Origin: Martelella mediterranea
Lineage (GTDB): Bacteria > Pseudomonadota > Alphaproteobacteria > Rhizobiales > Rhizobiaceae
DNA length: 64,000 nucleotides
NCBI GenBank assembly: GCA_003001975.1
Contig: PVUG01000007.1
Span: 172,967-236,966, forward strand
Direction of reading: 5' to 3'
In this document: piece after piece, positions 44,524 to 52,392 of the stretch
Layout: each line of letters opens with the position of its first letter
Position numbering within the stretch: the first letter of the stretch is position 1
Made by a program: the position numbers and the translations under genes
The notes under the pieces: model-generated
Told to the model about the DNA's origin: nothing
The model's database searches: none
Seen by the model: the letters and a program-made list of their open reading frames with translations, nothing else

Positions 44524-45828
44524 ATGCCGAAGACCGATATCGCAACACGGGTCTACGACCATAGCTGGAAGCTCGACCCGATCATCCGCAGCCTGCTGGA
44601 TACGGATTTCTACAAACTCCTGATGCTGCAGATGATCTGGAAACTCTATCCGGACGTCAATGCGACATTCTCGGTGATCAACCGCACCACCTCGGTGCGC
44701 CTGGCAGACGAGATCGACGAGGGCGAGCTGCGCGACCAGCTCGACCACGCGCGCGAGATCAGGTTGACCAAGAAGGAAATGATCTGGCTTGCCGGTAACT
44801 CGTTTTACGGCCGTTCGCAGATCTTCGAGCCGGAATTTTTGACCTGGCTCGCCAATTTCCGCCTGCCGGAATATGAACTCACCAAACGCGACGGCCAGTA
44901 TCAGCTCGATTTTCACGGTCGCTGGATGGAAACCACGATGTGGGAGATTCCGGCACTTTGCATCATCAACGAGTTGCGCTCCCGCTCGGCCCTGAAGGAT
45001 CTGGGGCTGTTCACCGTCGATGTCACCTATGCCCGCGCCAAGGCCAAGATGTGGGCCAAGGTCGAGCGGCTGGCAGCTCTCGATGGCCTGAAAATCTCCG
45101 ATTTCGGTACACGGCGGCGCCATTCCTTCCTGTGGCAGCGCTGGTGCGTGGAAGCGCTGAAGGAAGGCATTGGCCCGGCCTTTACCGGCACCTCCAACGT
45201 GCTTCTGGCCATGGATACCGATCTGGAAGCCGTCGGCACCAATGCCCATGAACTGCCGATGGTCGCAGCCGCCCTTGCCGAAACCGACGAGCAACTGGCC
45301 GCAGCGCCTTACAAGGTGATGCAGGACTGGAACAAGCTTTACGGCGGCAATCTGCTGATTGCGCTGCCCGATGCCTATGGCACTACGGCGTTTTTGCGCA
45401 ATGCGCCCGAATGGGTTGCCGACTGGACCGGCTTTCGCCCCGACAGCGCCCCGCCGATCGAAGGCGGCGAGAAGATCATCGACTGGTGGAAGAAGATGGG
45501 CCGTGACCCGCGCGAGAAGATCCTGATCTTTTCCGACGGGCTGGACGTGGACGCAATCATCGAGGCCTACAAGCATTTTCAGGGCCGTGTGCGCATGAGC
45601 TTCGGCTGGGGCACCAACCTCACCAATGACTTCATCGGCTGCGCGCCGCACCGCGTCGGCGGGCTGAAGCCGATCTCCGTCGTCTGCAAGGTGACGGATG
45701 CCAATGGCCGCCCGGCCGTCAAGCTTTCCGACAATCCGCAAAAGGCGACCGGCGATCCGAAGGAAGTCGAACGCTACCTGAAATTCTTCGGCTCCGAAGA
45801 CATGTTCGACCAGCCTGTGCTGGTCTGA
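44524..45828 (+). CDS. pncB: Nicotinate phosphoribosyltransferase
   Basis: A 434-residue enzyme of NAD salvage that makes nicotinate mononucleotide from nicotinate and PRPP with [23 protein letters not shown] near 22-41 is the family opening. The phosphorylated histidine lies in [14 protein letters not shown] near 195-208. [20 protein letters not shown] and SDGLDVD follow. The length equals the usual bacterial form. GAGGAGCGAACGGCG precedes the ATG. Confidence 0.95.
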   Translation: MPKTDIATRVYDHSWKLDPIIRSLLDTDFYKLLMLQMIWKLYPDVNATFSVINRTTSVRLADEIDEGELRDQLDHAREIRLTKKEMIWLAGNSFYGRSQIFEPEFLTWLANFRLPEYELTKRDGQYQLDFHGRWMETTMWEIPALCIINELRSRSALKDLGLFTVDVTYARAKAKMWAKVERLAALDGLKISDFGTRRRHSFLWQRWCVEALKEGIGPAFTGTSNVLLAMDTDLEAVGTNAHELPMVAAALAETDEQLAAAPYKVMQDWNKLYGGNLLIALPDAYGTTAFLRNAPEWVADWTGFRPDSAPPIEGGEKIIDWWKKMGRDPREKILIFSDGLDVDAIIEAYKHFQGRVRMSFGWGTNLTNDFIGCAPHRVGGLKPISVVCKVTDANGRPAVKLSDNPQKATGDPKEVERYLKFFGSEDMFDQPVLV

Positions 45829-45927
45829 AACCCCGACCTGTGGCCGAAAAGCAATACCCGGATTTGTTCGTACAAATCACGGGGTTGGCTGCGTTGACAC
45901 TGCGGATGTGCGCCGCATAGATTGCGC

Positions 45928-46110
45928 GCGGATCAGGTTCCGTTCGCAAGAACGGATGAAAAGGGAACACGGGACAGGGCGTTTGCCCCAGGCCGTGGCT
46001 GCCCCCGCAACTGTAGCCGCAGAGCCGTTTCCACATACGTCACTGGATTGATCCGGGAAGACGGAAACAATGGCGATGACGCGGAAGCCAGGAGACCTGC
46101 CCGATCCCGT
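45928..46110 (+). ncRNA. Cobalamin riboswitch (aptamer)
   Basis: The classic B12-box architecture is present. GGTTCC appears near 45937 with a paired GGGAAC near 45962-45967. The conserved core CTGCCCCCGCAACTGTA is at about 45999-46015. GAAGCCAGGAGACCTGCC (46084-46101) closes the core, with GGATC/GATCC as the outer stem. It faces btuB and lies 177 bases upstream of its ATG. Binding of adenosylcobalamin would turn the btuBFCD operon down. Ends are approximate. Confidence 0.93.
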
Positions 46111-46286
46111 CACCCTTGCCGGAACACGGGGTTCTTGTTTTGGCGCGGTCTGCCGTCGCGGTGACATTTCGAAACGATGTTGCCGCCGACGGGACAGGAT
46201 CGCGACCGGGTGTTTCCGCGTCAAAAGCTGTTGTCCCCGACGGGCTTTTTCGGCCGGCGTCATGCCGGCCGCCTTGGGGACATGGA
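46111..46286 (+). promoter_or_regulatory. Leader between cobalamin riboswitch and btuB, candidate expression platform
   Basis: No gene lies in this leader. GGCCGGC (46252-46258) and GCCGGCC (46264-46270) form a seven-pair GC hairpin just before the Shine-Dalgarno GGGGA at 46276-46280. No hairpin followed by a T run was found, so control at translation start seems more likely than termination. Confidence 0.45.
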
Positions 46287-48221
46287 ATGAACAAATCTCT
46301 GCTTGCGGCCTCTGCCGCGCTTTTGGCCCTGATACCGGCACAGCAGGTGCTGGCTCAGGACGCCGCGCCTTTCGACGATGTCGTGACCGAGCTTGAACCG
46401 GTCTATGTGACCACGCCTTTGCGCCGTCCTTCAACGATCACGCAATCAACCTCCACCGTGACGGTGATCGATGAGGACGATATCGCAAAATCCGCAGCCC
46501 CTGACCTGCCGTCGCTTCTGCGGAAATATCCAGGCGTCAACATCACCACCAATGGCGGCCAGGGCGCGCAGGCCTCGGTGACGCTGAGGGGGGCAAGCGC
46601 ATCGCAGACGCTGGTGCTTGTCGATGGCATGCGGGTGGCCTCCGCCACGGCAGGCTCGGCCTATCTTTCCAATATCCCGCTGTCGGCCATCGAACGGGTC
46701 GAAATCGCCGAAGGCGCGCATTCCGCCCAATGGGGCGCGGATGCGATCGGCGGCGTCATCAACATCATTACCAGGGACGGATCGGTCTGTGCGAATGGTG
46801 CGGCGATCTGCACCACGGTGGAAACCGGTGTGACCTGGCCCTGGGGCGGCTTCGGCACGATTGCCACGCGCGGGATCACCGACAACGGCGTCGATTTCAA
46901 TCTCGGCCTCTCCCTGACCGGGACCGAGGGTTATGATTTCACCACGCCGGCCAATTCGGTTCATGAAGCCGGGCGCGATGGTTTCCTGCAGGGCTCGCTC
47001 AACTATTCGATCGGCAAGGACTTCACCTGGGGCCGGCTCTATTCGGAAGGCTTTTATGCCCGCTCCAACCCGCATTTCGACAGCGCGCCCTATGCCGACT
47101 GGGTGACCGGAGACACGGTCTACGGGGCCAATCAGTCGATCCAGACCAATTCGGCCTTCAAGCTCGGTGCCGAAGTGGATCATTCCGACGACTGGTCGTC
47201 GGTCTTCGAAATCTACTCGGCCTTCGACTACCAGAAGAATTTCCGCGATGGCCATCCGGAAGCCGACACGCATTACGACACCAACCGGTTTGGCCTTTCC
47301 GCCTCTACCACGAAGGAAGTGTTCACCGGCGGTGCGCTCAATACCTTCACCCTCGGCGGCGAGGCCTATCGCGAGACGGTGGACAGTTCCGTCGATTACA
47401 CAGAGACCAGCCGCAATGTCGGCGCGTTTTATGGCCAGTACGGTCTTGAATACGAGGCGCTGACGCTGAATGCCGGCCTGCGTTACGATGCCGACGAGCA
47501 GTTCGGCGGCGCGCTCACCTATAATGCCGGGGTTGGCTATGAACTCGTCCCCGGATTGACGGCGCGCGCCTCGTTCTCCACGGGCTTCAACGCCCCCACC
47601 TTCAACGATCTCTACTGGGCCTATGACGGTTCCTATATGGGCAATCCGGATCTCGATGCGGAAACCTCGAAGAACTGGGAAGCCGGCATCAATTGGGATT
47701 CGGGCACCGGCACGGTCATCGACCTCGTCTATTATGAGAACCATATCGACGACATGATCGCCTATGTTTCCGCGCCGCCGTCCTATATCGGCACGATGGA
47801 AAATATCGACAAGGCGAAGATTTCCGGCGTGCGGGCGGTCTGGTCGCAGGCGCTCATGGATGACCGGCTCGGTCTTGATTTCGGCTTCGAATATCGTTTG
47901 CCGAAGGATGAGACTGACGACCAGTATATCGCCAATCAGAACCGTCTGAAGTTGACGGCAGCCGCAAGCTGGCAGGCAACCGAAGCGCTTAACCTCAATG
48001 CCGATATCGAATATGTCGGCAGCCGCTGGACCAATACGGCAAGCTATAATCCCCAGCTCGGCGATTATACGCTGGTCAATGTCTCGGCGCTCTACGACAT
48101 CGATCAGGCCGCCCGCGTCAAGTTCGCGGTCGAGAACCTGTTCGATGAAGACTATGAGACCGCCTACGGCTACAATGCGCCCGGCACCACGGTGACGCTT
48201 TCCTATCAAAGGACGTTCTAG
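46287..48221 (+). CDS. btuB: Outer-membrane vitamin B12 receptor
   Basis: A 644-residue TonB-dependent receptor for cobalamin. The signal peptide ends near residue 23 (QQVLAQD). A Ton-box-like region (EPVYVTTPLRRP) is followed by the plug with VTLRGASASQTLVLVDGMRV and SAIERVEIAEGAHSAQWGAD then AIGGVINI. The barrel ends in a terminal phenylalanine (SYQRTF). The length is near E. coli BtuB (about 614). The start at ATG 46287 is supported by the signal peptide and GGGGA; upstream in-frame sequence is riboswitch. It is the first gene of btuBFCD. Confidence 0.93.
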   Translation: MNKSLLAASAALLALIPAQQVLAQDAAPFDDVVTELEPVYVTTPLRRPSTITQSTSTVTVIDEDDIAKSAAPDLPSLLRKYPGVNITTNGGQGAQASVTLRGASASQTLVLVDGMRVASATAGSAYLSNIPLSAIERVEIAEGAHSAQWGADAIGGVINIITRDGSVCANGAAICTTVETGVTWPWGGFGTIATRGITDNGVDFNLGLSLTGTEGYDFTTPANSVHEAGRDGFLQGSLNYSIGKDFTWGRLYSEGFYARSNPHFDSAPYADWVTGDTVYGANQSIQTNSAFKLGAEVDHSDDWSSVFEIYSAFDYQKNFRDGHPEADTHYDTNRFGLSASTTKEVFTGGALNTFTLGGEAYRETVDSSVDYTETSRNVGAFYGQYGLEYEALTLNAGLRYDADEQFGGALTYNAGVGYELVPGLTARASFSTGFNAPTFNDLYWAYDGSYMGNPDLDAETSKNWEAGINWDSGTGTVIDLVYYENHIDDMIAYVSAPPSYIGTMENIDKAKISGVRAVWSQALMDDRLGLDFGFEYRLPKDETDDQYIANQNRLKLTAAASWQATEALNLNADIEYVGSRWTNTASYNPQLGDYTLVNVSALYDIDQAARVKFAVENLFDEDYETAYGYNAPGTTVTLSYQRTF

Positions 48222-49106
48222 ATGATGCGGTCGGCGCGGTCGGCTCGAACAATGCTGTCTGTCAAAACCGCCTGCGCCGGCCTCCTTTTGCTGTTGTCTG
48301 CCGTTCCTTCGGCTCTTGCGCTCGATGAAGGAGACGCACCGGCCCGCGTGGTCTCGATCAATCTGTGCACCGATCAGATGGCGATGGCGCTTGCGGGCGA
48401 GGGGCAGCTCATTTCCATATCGGCCCTTGCGGTCGATCCGGCCGTCTCCGCCATGGCGGAAGAGGCCGCGGCCTATCCGCTCAATCACGGGCAGGCGGAG
48501 GAAGTGTTCCTTCTGAAACCGGATCTGGTGCTGGCCGGCAGCTATACCACCCGCGAGACGGTCAATCTCCTGAAACGGCTCGGTGTCCCCGTCGCCGAAT
48601 TCGCGCCGGAAGCCTCGCTTGAGGATGTGCGCGAAAATCTTCTGCGCATGGGCCATCTTCTGGGGCGCGAGGCGGCGGCCGAGCGGATTGTCGCGGACAT
48701 GGATGAAATCCGCGCGGCCCTGCTGGAACAGCCGGCAAGCGGCAAGACCGCTGCACTTTACTATGCCAATGGCTACACCTCGGGCGAGGGCACGCTTGCC
48801 GGCGATATCGTTGCCGATGCGGGGCTCGACAATATCGGTATTTCCGCCGGCATCGATGGTCTTGGCCGCCTGCCGCTCGAACGCCTGATCATGGCAGCGC
48901 CCGAGGTTATCATCGGCGGCGACAGCGGCTATGATGCACCCGCACTGGCCGAGGCGCCGTTTGCCCATCCCGCCTTTCGCGCAGCGGCTGAAAAGGCAGA
49001 ACTCATTGACCTTGCCAGCCGTCTGACGATCTGCGGCGGGCCGTTCAATCTTGACGCAATCGCCCGCCTCAGAAATGGCGTGGCTAAGGGCAACGGACAT
49101 GAGTGA
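48222..49106 (+). CDS. btuF: Periplasmic cobalamin-binding protein
   Basis: A 294-residue class III binding protein with a signal peptide (CAGLLLLLSAVPSALA, cleavage near 34). The pattern RVVSINLCTDQMAMALAGEG is the usual start of corrinoid-binding BtuF-like proteins. FLLKPDLVLAGSYTTRETV, then AAPEVIIGGDSGYDAPAL follow. It begins directly after the btuB stop and overlaps btuC by eight bases. It passes cobalamin to BtuC. Confidence 0.88.
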   Translation: MMRSARSARTMLSVKTACAGLLLLLSAVPSALALDEGDAPARVVSINLCTDQMAMALAGEGQLISISALAVDPAVSAMAEEAAAYPLNHGQAEEVFLLKPDLVLAGSYTTRETVNLLKRLGVPVAEFAPEASLEDVRENLLRMGHLLGREAAAERIVADMDEIRAALLEQPASGKTAALYYANGYTSGEGTLAGDIVADAGLDNIGISAGIDGLGRLPLERLIMAAPEVIIGGDSGYDAPALAEAPFAHPAFRAAAEKAELIDLASRLTICGGPFNLDAIARLRNGVAKGNGHE

Positions 49107-50100
49107 ACAGCGCCGCTATTGCCTGCTTCTCGCCGGTCTTGGCGTGCTCGTGAGCCTGCTTTTTCTGGCGTCCCTGACGGTCGGCCCCGCCGGTTTCGGG
49201 TTCCGGGCGGCATTGTCCGGGCTTTTCAGCCGGGATGCGGGTGCGATTGCGCTGATCATGCAGGAGATCAGGCTGCCGCGCGCGCTGCTCGGGTTCACCA
49301 TCGGGGCAACGCTCGGCCTTTCGGGCGCGGTGCTGCAGGGCTATCTGCGCAATCCGTTGGCCGAGCCCGGCCTGCTCGGCGTTTCGGCGTCGGCCTCGCT
49401 TGGCGCGGTGATCGCGATCTATACCGGCCTTTCGGCGTTGTTTGTGCTGGCCTTGCCGGTTCTGGCGCTTGTCTTCGCCTTTGCCTCGGTGGCGCTGGTG
49501 CGGTTTCTTGCCGGCGGCGGCGCGCGCAGTCTTTCCATCATTCTTGCCGGTGTCGCGGTAACCAGTTTTGCCGCCGCCATGACCTCGCTTGCGCTCAACC
49601 TTTCGCCCAACCCCTTCGCCGCCACGGAAATCATGTTCTGGATGCTGGGTTCGCTGGCCGATCGCTCAATGCTGCAGTTCTGGCTCTCCATCCCGTTCAT
49701 GGCGTTCGGCTGGGTGCTGCTGTTTTCCGCAGCGCGCGCGCTCGATGCCATGATCCTCGGGCATGATGCGGCCGTCAGTCTCGGCCATGCGCCGAGAACC
49801 ACCGAACGGCAGGTGATCTGGGGCGTGGCCGCAAGTGTCGGTGCTGCAACGGCCGTTTCCGGCGCAATCGGCTTCGTCGGGCTTGTGGTGCCGCATCTGC
49901 TGCGCCCGCTTGTCGGGTCCTTGCCCTCGCGCCTTCTGCCGGCCAGCGCGCTCGGCGGTGCCGCTGTCCTGCTGGCCGCCGATGTCGCCGTCCGGCTGAT
50001 CGCGCCGGAGCGGGATTTGAAGATCGGCGTCGTGACCGCCCTGATCGGCGCGCCCTTTTTCCTGTGGCTGATCTACAAGACACGCCGGGAGCTGATTTGA
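49099..50100 (+). CDS. btuC: Vitamin B12 ABC transporter permease
   Basis: A 333-residue FecCD-family permease with about ten membrane spans. Landmarks are RLPRALLGFTIGATLGLSGA, LRNPLAEPGLLGVSASASLG, and the ATPase-contact loop AIGFVGLVVPHLLRPLVGSL. It is the single-domain counterpart of the fused fhuB in this window, and would work as a dimer. The ATG at 49099 overlaps the btuF end and the last base touches the btuD start. Confidence 0.92.
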   Translation: MSEQRRYCLLLAGLGVLVSLLFLASLTVGPAGFGFRAALSGLFSRDAGAIALIMQEIRLPRALLGFTIGATLGLSGAVLQGYLRNPLAEPGLLGVSASASLGAVIAIYTGLSALFVLALPVLALVFAFASVALVRFLAGGGARSLSIILAGVAVTSFAAAMTSLALNLSPNPFAATEIMFWMLGSLADRSMLQFWLSIPFMAFGWVLLFSAARALDAMILGHDAAVSLGHAPRTTERQVIWGVAASVGAATAVSGAIGFVGLVVPHLLRPLVGSLPSRLLPASALGGAAVLLAADVAVRLIAPERDLKIGVVTALIGAPFFLWLIYKTRRELI

Positions 50101-50861
50101 TGTTGCTGGAGGCTGACAAGCTCACTGTCCGCATCGGCGGGCGCGCGATTGTCGATAATGTTGCCTTTTCGGTCGGCCATGGCGAACTCGTTGGCCTGAT
50201 CGGACCGAACGGTGCGGGAAAGTCGACGCTGCTGAGGGCCTGCCTCGGGCTGATCGAGGCATCCGGCGATGTCAGTCTGTTGCAGACGCCGCTGGCGCAG
50301 ATGACGCCGCTGCAGCGCGCGCGGGTGGTGGCCTATCTGCCGCAGGATCACGAAATTGCCTGGGCCGTTGCGGTGCGGCGCGTCGTGGCGCTCGGGCGCC
50401 AGCCCTGGCGGGAGAGCGGCGAGGCCGGTGGGCAGATCGTCGCCCGCGCCATGGAGCGCATGGGGGTCGACACGCTTGCCGAGCGTCGCGCCGATACGCT
50501 GTCGGGTGGCGAGCGCGCGAGGGTGCTGATTGCCCGCGCTCTGGCCCAGACCACGCCGCTGCTTGTGGCCGACGAACCCGTCGCGGGCCTTGATCCCGCC
50601 CACCAGATTGCGCTGATGGAGGTTTTCGTCTCGCTGCTGCGCGAGGGCCGGTCGGTGGTCTGCTCGCTGCACGATCTGGGGCTTGCCGCGCGCTGGTGTA
50701 CCCGTCTGGTGATGCTGTCGGAAGGCCGCGTGGTGGCGGAGGGGACACCCGAAACCGTGCTGACGGCGGAAAATCTGCGTCGGGTCTATGGTGTGGAGGC
50801 CTTTTTCGGCCATGCGGATGGCGGACCGGTGGTCATGCCGACCGGCCTTTCGGGCAAATAG
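50100..50861 (+). CDS. btuD: Vitamin B12 ABC transporter ATP-binding protein
   Basis: A 253-residue ATPase. Walker A is GPNGAGKST near 37-45, the signature LSGGERARVLIARAL near 136, and the Walker B region LLVADEPVAGLD, with the H-loop in CSLHDLGLA. GRQPWRES corresponds to the GRxP segment of iron/B12 ATPases. Its ATG overlaps the btuC stop by one base. It ends the B12 operon and probably serves BtuC. Confidence 0.92.
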   Translation: MLLEADKLTVRIGGRAIVDNVAFSVGHGELVGLIGPNGAGKSTLLRACLGLIEASGDVSLLQTPLAQMTPLQRARVVAYLPQDHEIAWAVAVRRVVALGRQPWRESGEAGGQIVARAMERMGVDTLAERRADTLSGGERARVLIARALAQTTPLLVADEPVAGLDPAHQIALMEVFVSLLREGRSVVCSLHDLGLAARWCTRLVMLSEGRVVAEGTPETVLTAENLRRVYGVEAFFGHADGGPVVMPTGLSGK

Positions 50862-51059
50862 AACTTTTGCGTTACCTGCCGTGCACAAACTCTTGCCAAG
50901 CGCCATTGCGCGCGGTGTCCGATTTCGCTAAGAAACCGCAGCTTTCCGGCTTCAGCTCCGGTCGCGACCTGAGCCGGCCGTCGATCGGAACCCGACGGAA
51001 ATGTCATGGTGTTGCGTCCGCCATCGCTTTTGGACGTTCTTGAAGTCGAGTGTTGGAAT

Positions 51060-52310
51060 ATGGCCCGCATTGTCATGAAGTTCGGCGGCACGTCCGTCGC
51101 CAATATCGAGCGAATCCGCAATGTGGCCCGTCATGTCAAACGCGAGGTCGATGCCGGCCACGAGGTTGCCGTCGTCGTGTCCGCCATGGCCGGCAAGACC
51201 AATGAACTGGTCGAATGGACCCGCGAAGCCTCGCCGATGCATGACGCGCGTGAATATGACGTGGTCGTCTCGTCCGGCGAACAGGTCACCTCAGGTCTGC
51301 TGGCGATCGTGTTGCAGTCGATGGGCGTCAATGCGCGCTCCTGGCAGGGCTGGCAGTTGCCGATCAGAACCGACAGTACCCACGGCGCCGCCCGCATCGA
51401 TGATATCGACGGTTCGGATATCGTCAAACGCATGGGTGAAGGCCAGGTCGCCGTCTGCGCCGGTTTTCAGGGTATCGGCCCGGATAACCGGATTGCGACA
51501 CTCGGTCGCGGTGGCTCCGATACCTCCGCTGTCGCGGTCGCTGCCGCCGTGAAGGCCGATCGCTGCGATATCTACACCGATGTCGATGGCGTCTACACCA
51601 CCGATCCGCGCGTCGAGCCGAAAGCCAAGCGCATGAAGAAGGTGGCATTCGAGGAAATGCTGGAGATGGCCTCGCTCGGCGCCAAGGTGCTGCAGGTGCG
51701 TTCGGTCGAACTGGCGATGGTTCATAAAGTGCGCACATTCGTGCGGTCGAGTTTCGAGGCGCCGGATGCGCCGGGCATGGGCGATTTCGACAATCCGCCC
51801 GGGACCCTGATTTGCGACGAGGATGAGATTTTGGAACAGGAAGTCGTGACCGGCATCGCGTATGCCAAGGATGAGGCACAGATCTCGCTGCGCCGTGTGG
51901 AAGACCGGCCCGGCGTTGCCGCGGCCATTTTCGGCCCGCTGGCCGAGGCCCATGTCAATGTCGACATGATCGTCCAGAACATTTCCGAGGACGGCACCCA
52001 TACCGACATGACCTTCACCGTGCCGGCCTCCGATGTGGACAAGGCCAAGGCAGCGCTTGCCGCCCGCCATGACGATATCGGCTATGATGCGGTCCAGAGC
52101 GAAACCGAACTGGCGAAGATTTCGGTGATCGGCATCGGCATGCGGTCCCATTCGGGCGTTGCCGCATCGGCCTTCAAGGCGCTTTCCGAGAAGGGCATCA
52201 ACATCAAGGCGATCACCACGTCGGAGATCAAGATCTCGATTCTGATCGACGGCGCCTACGCCGAACTTGCTGTCAGAACTTTGCATTCCTGCTACGGTCT
52301 CGATAAATAA
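51060..52310 (+). CDS. lysC: Aspartate kinase
   Basis: A 416-residue enzyme for the first step of lysine, threonine and methionine synthesis. The kinase domain starts ARIVMKFGGTSVANIERI, and TLGRGGSDTSAVAVAAA and YTDVDGVYTTDPR lie in the middle. Two C-terminal ACT domains (from about 265, QISLRRVEDRPGVAAAIFGP, and about 345, ISVIGIGMRSHSGVAA) would bind feedback inhibitors. The ATG at 51060 fits family starts; upstream frame is non-conserved. dapB of the same pathway lies elsewhere in the window. Confidence 0.95.
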   Translation: MARIVMKFGGTSVANIERIRNVARHVKREVDAGHEVAVVVSAMAGKTNELVEWTREASPMHDAREYDVVVSSGEQVTSGLLAIVLQSMGVNARSWQGWQLPIRTDSTHGAARIDDIDGSDIVKRMGEGQVAVCAGFQGIGPDNRIATLGRGGSDTSAVAVAAAVKADRCDIYTDVDGVYTTDPRVEPKAKRMKKVAFEEMLEMASLGAKVLQVRSVELAMVHKVRTFVRSSFEAPDAPGMGDFDNPPGTLICDEDEILEQEVVTGIAYAKDEAQISLRRVEDRPGVAAAIFGPLAEAHVNVDMIVQNISEDGTHTDMTFTVPASDVDKAKAALAARHDDIGYDAVQSETELAKISVIGIGMRSHSGVAASAFKALSEKGINIKAITTSEIKISILIDGAYAELAVRTLHSCYGLDK

Positions 52311-52318
52311 GCCGTAGC

Positions 52319-52351
52319 GGAATGTCCTGAAAATTGTTTTCAGGACATTCC
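52319..52351 (+). other. Perfect 15-bp hairpin between lysC and ptsP
   Basis: GGAATGTCCTGAAAA (52319-52333) pairs perfectly with TTTTCAGGACATTCC (52337-52351) across a TTG loop. No T run follows. It could stop transcription weakly, stabilise the lysC mRNA or bind a protein. It ends two bases before an in-frame ATG at 52354, which argues for the later ptsP start. Confidence 0.6.
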
Positions 52352-52392
52352 GAATGAAGCTTTTGAGGCTTCTCCACCGGGGACAGACTGTG

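Noticed and set aside
46446..49100. Open frame of 884 codons on the minus strand opposite btuB and btuF
   Set aside because: It lies antisense to two clear coding sequences in a GC-rich genome, has no recognisable domain, and runs across the btuB/btuF boundary.
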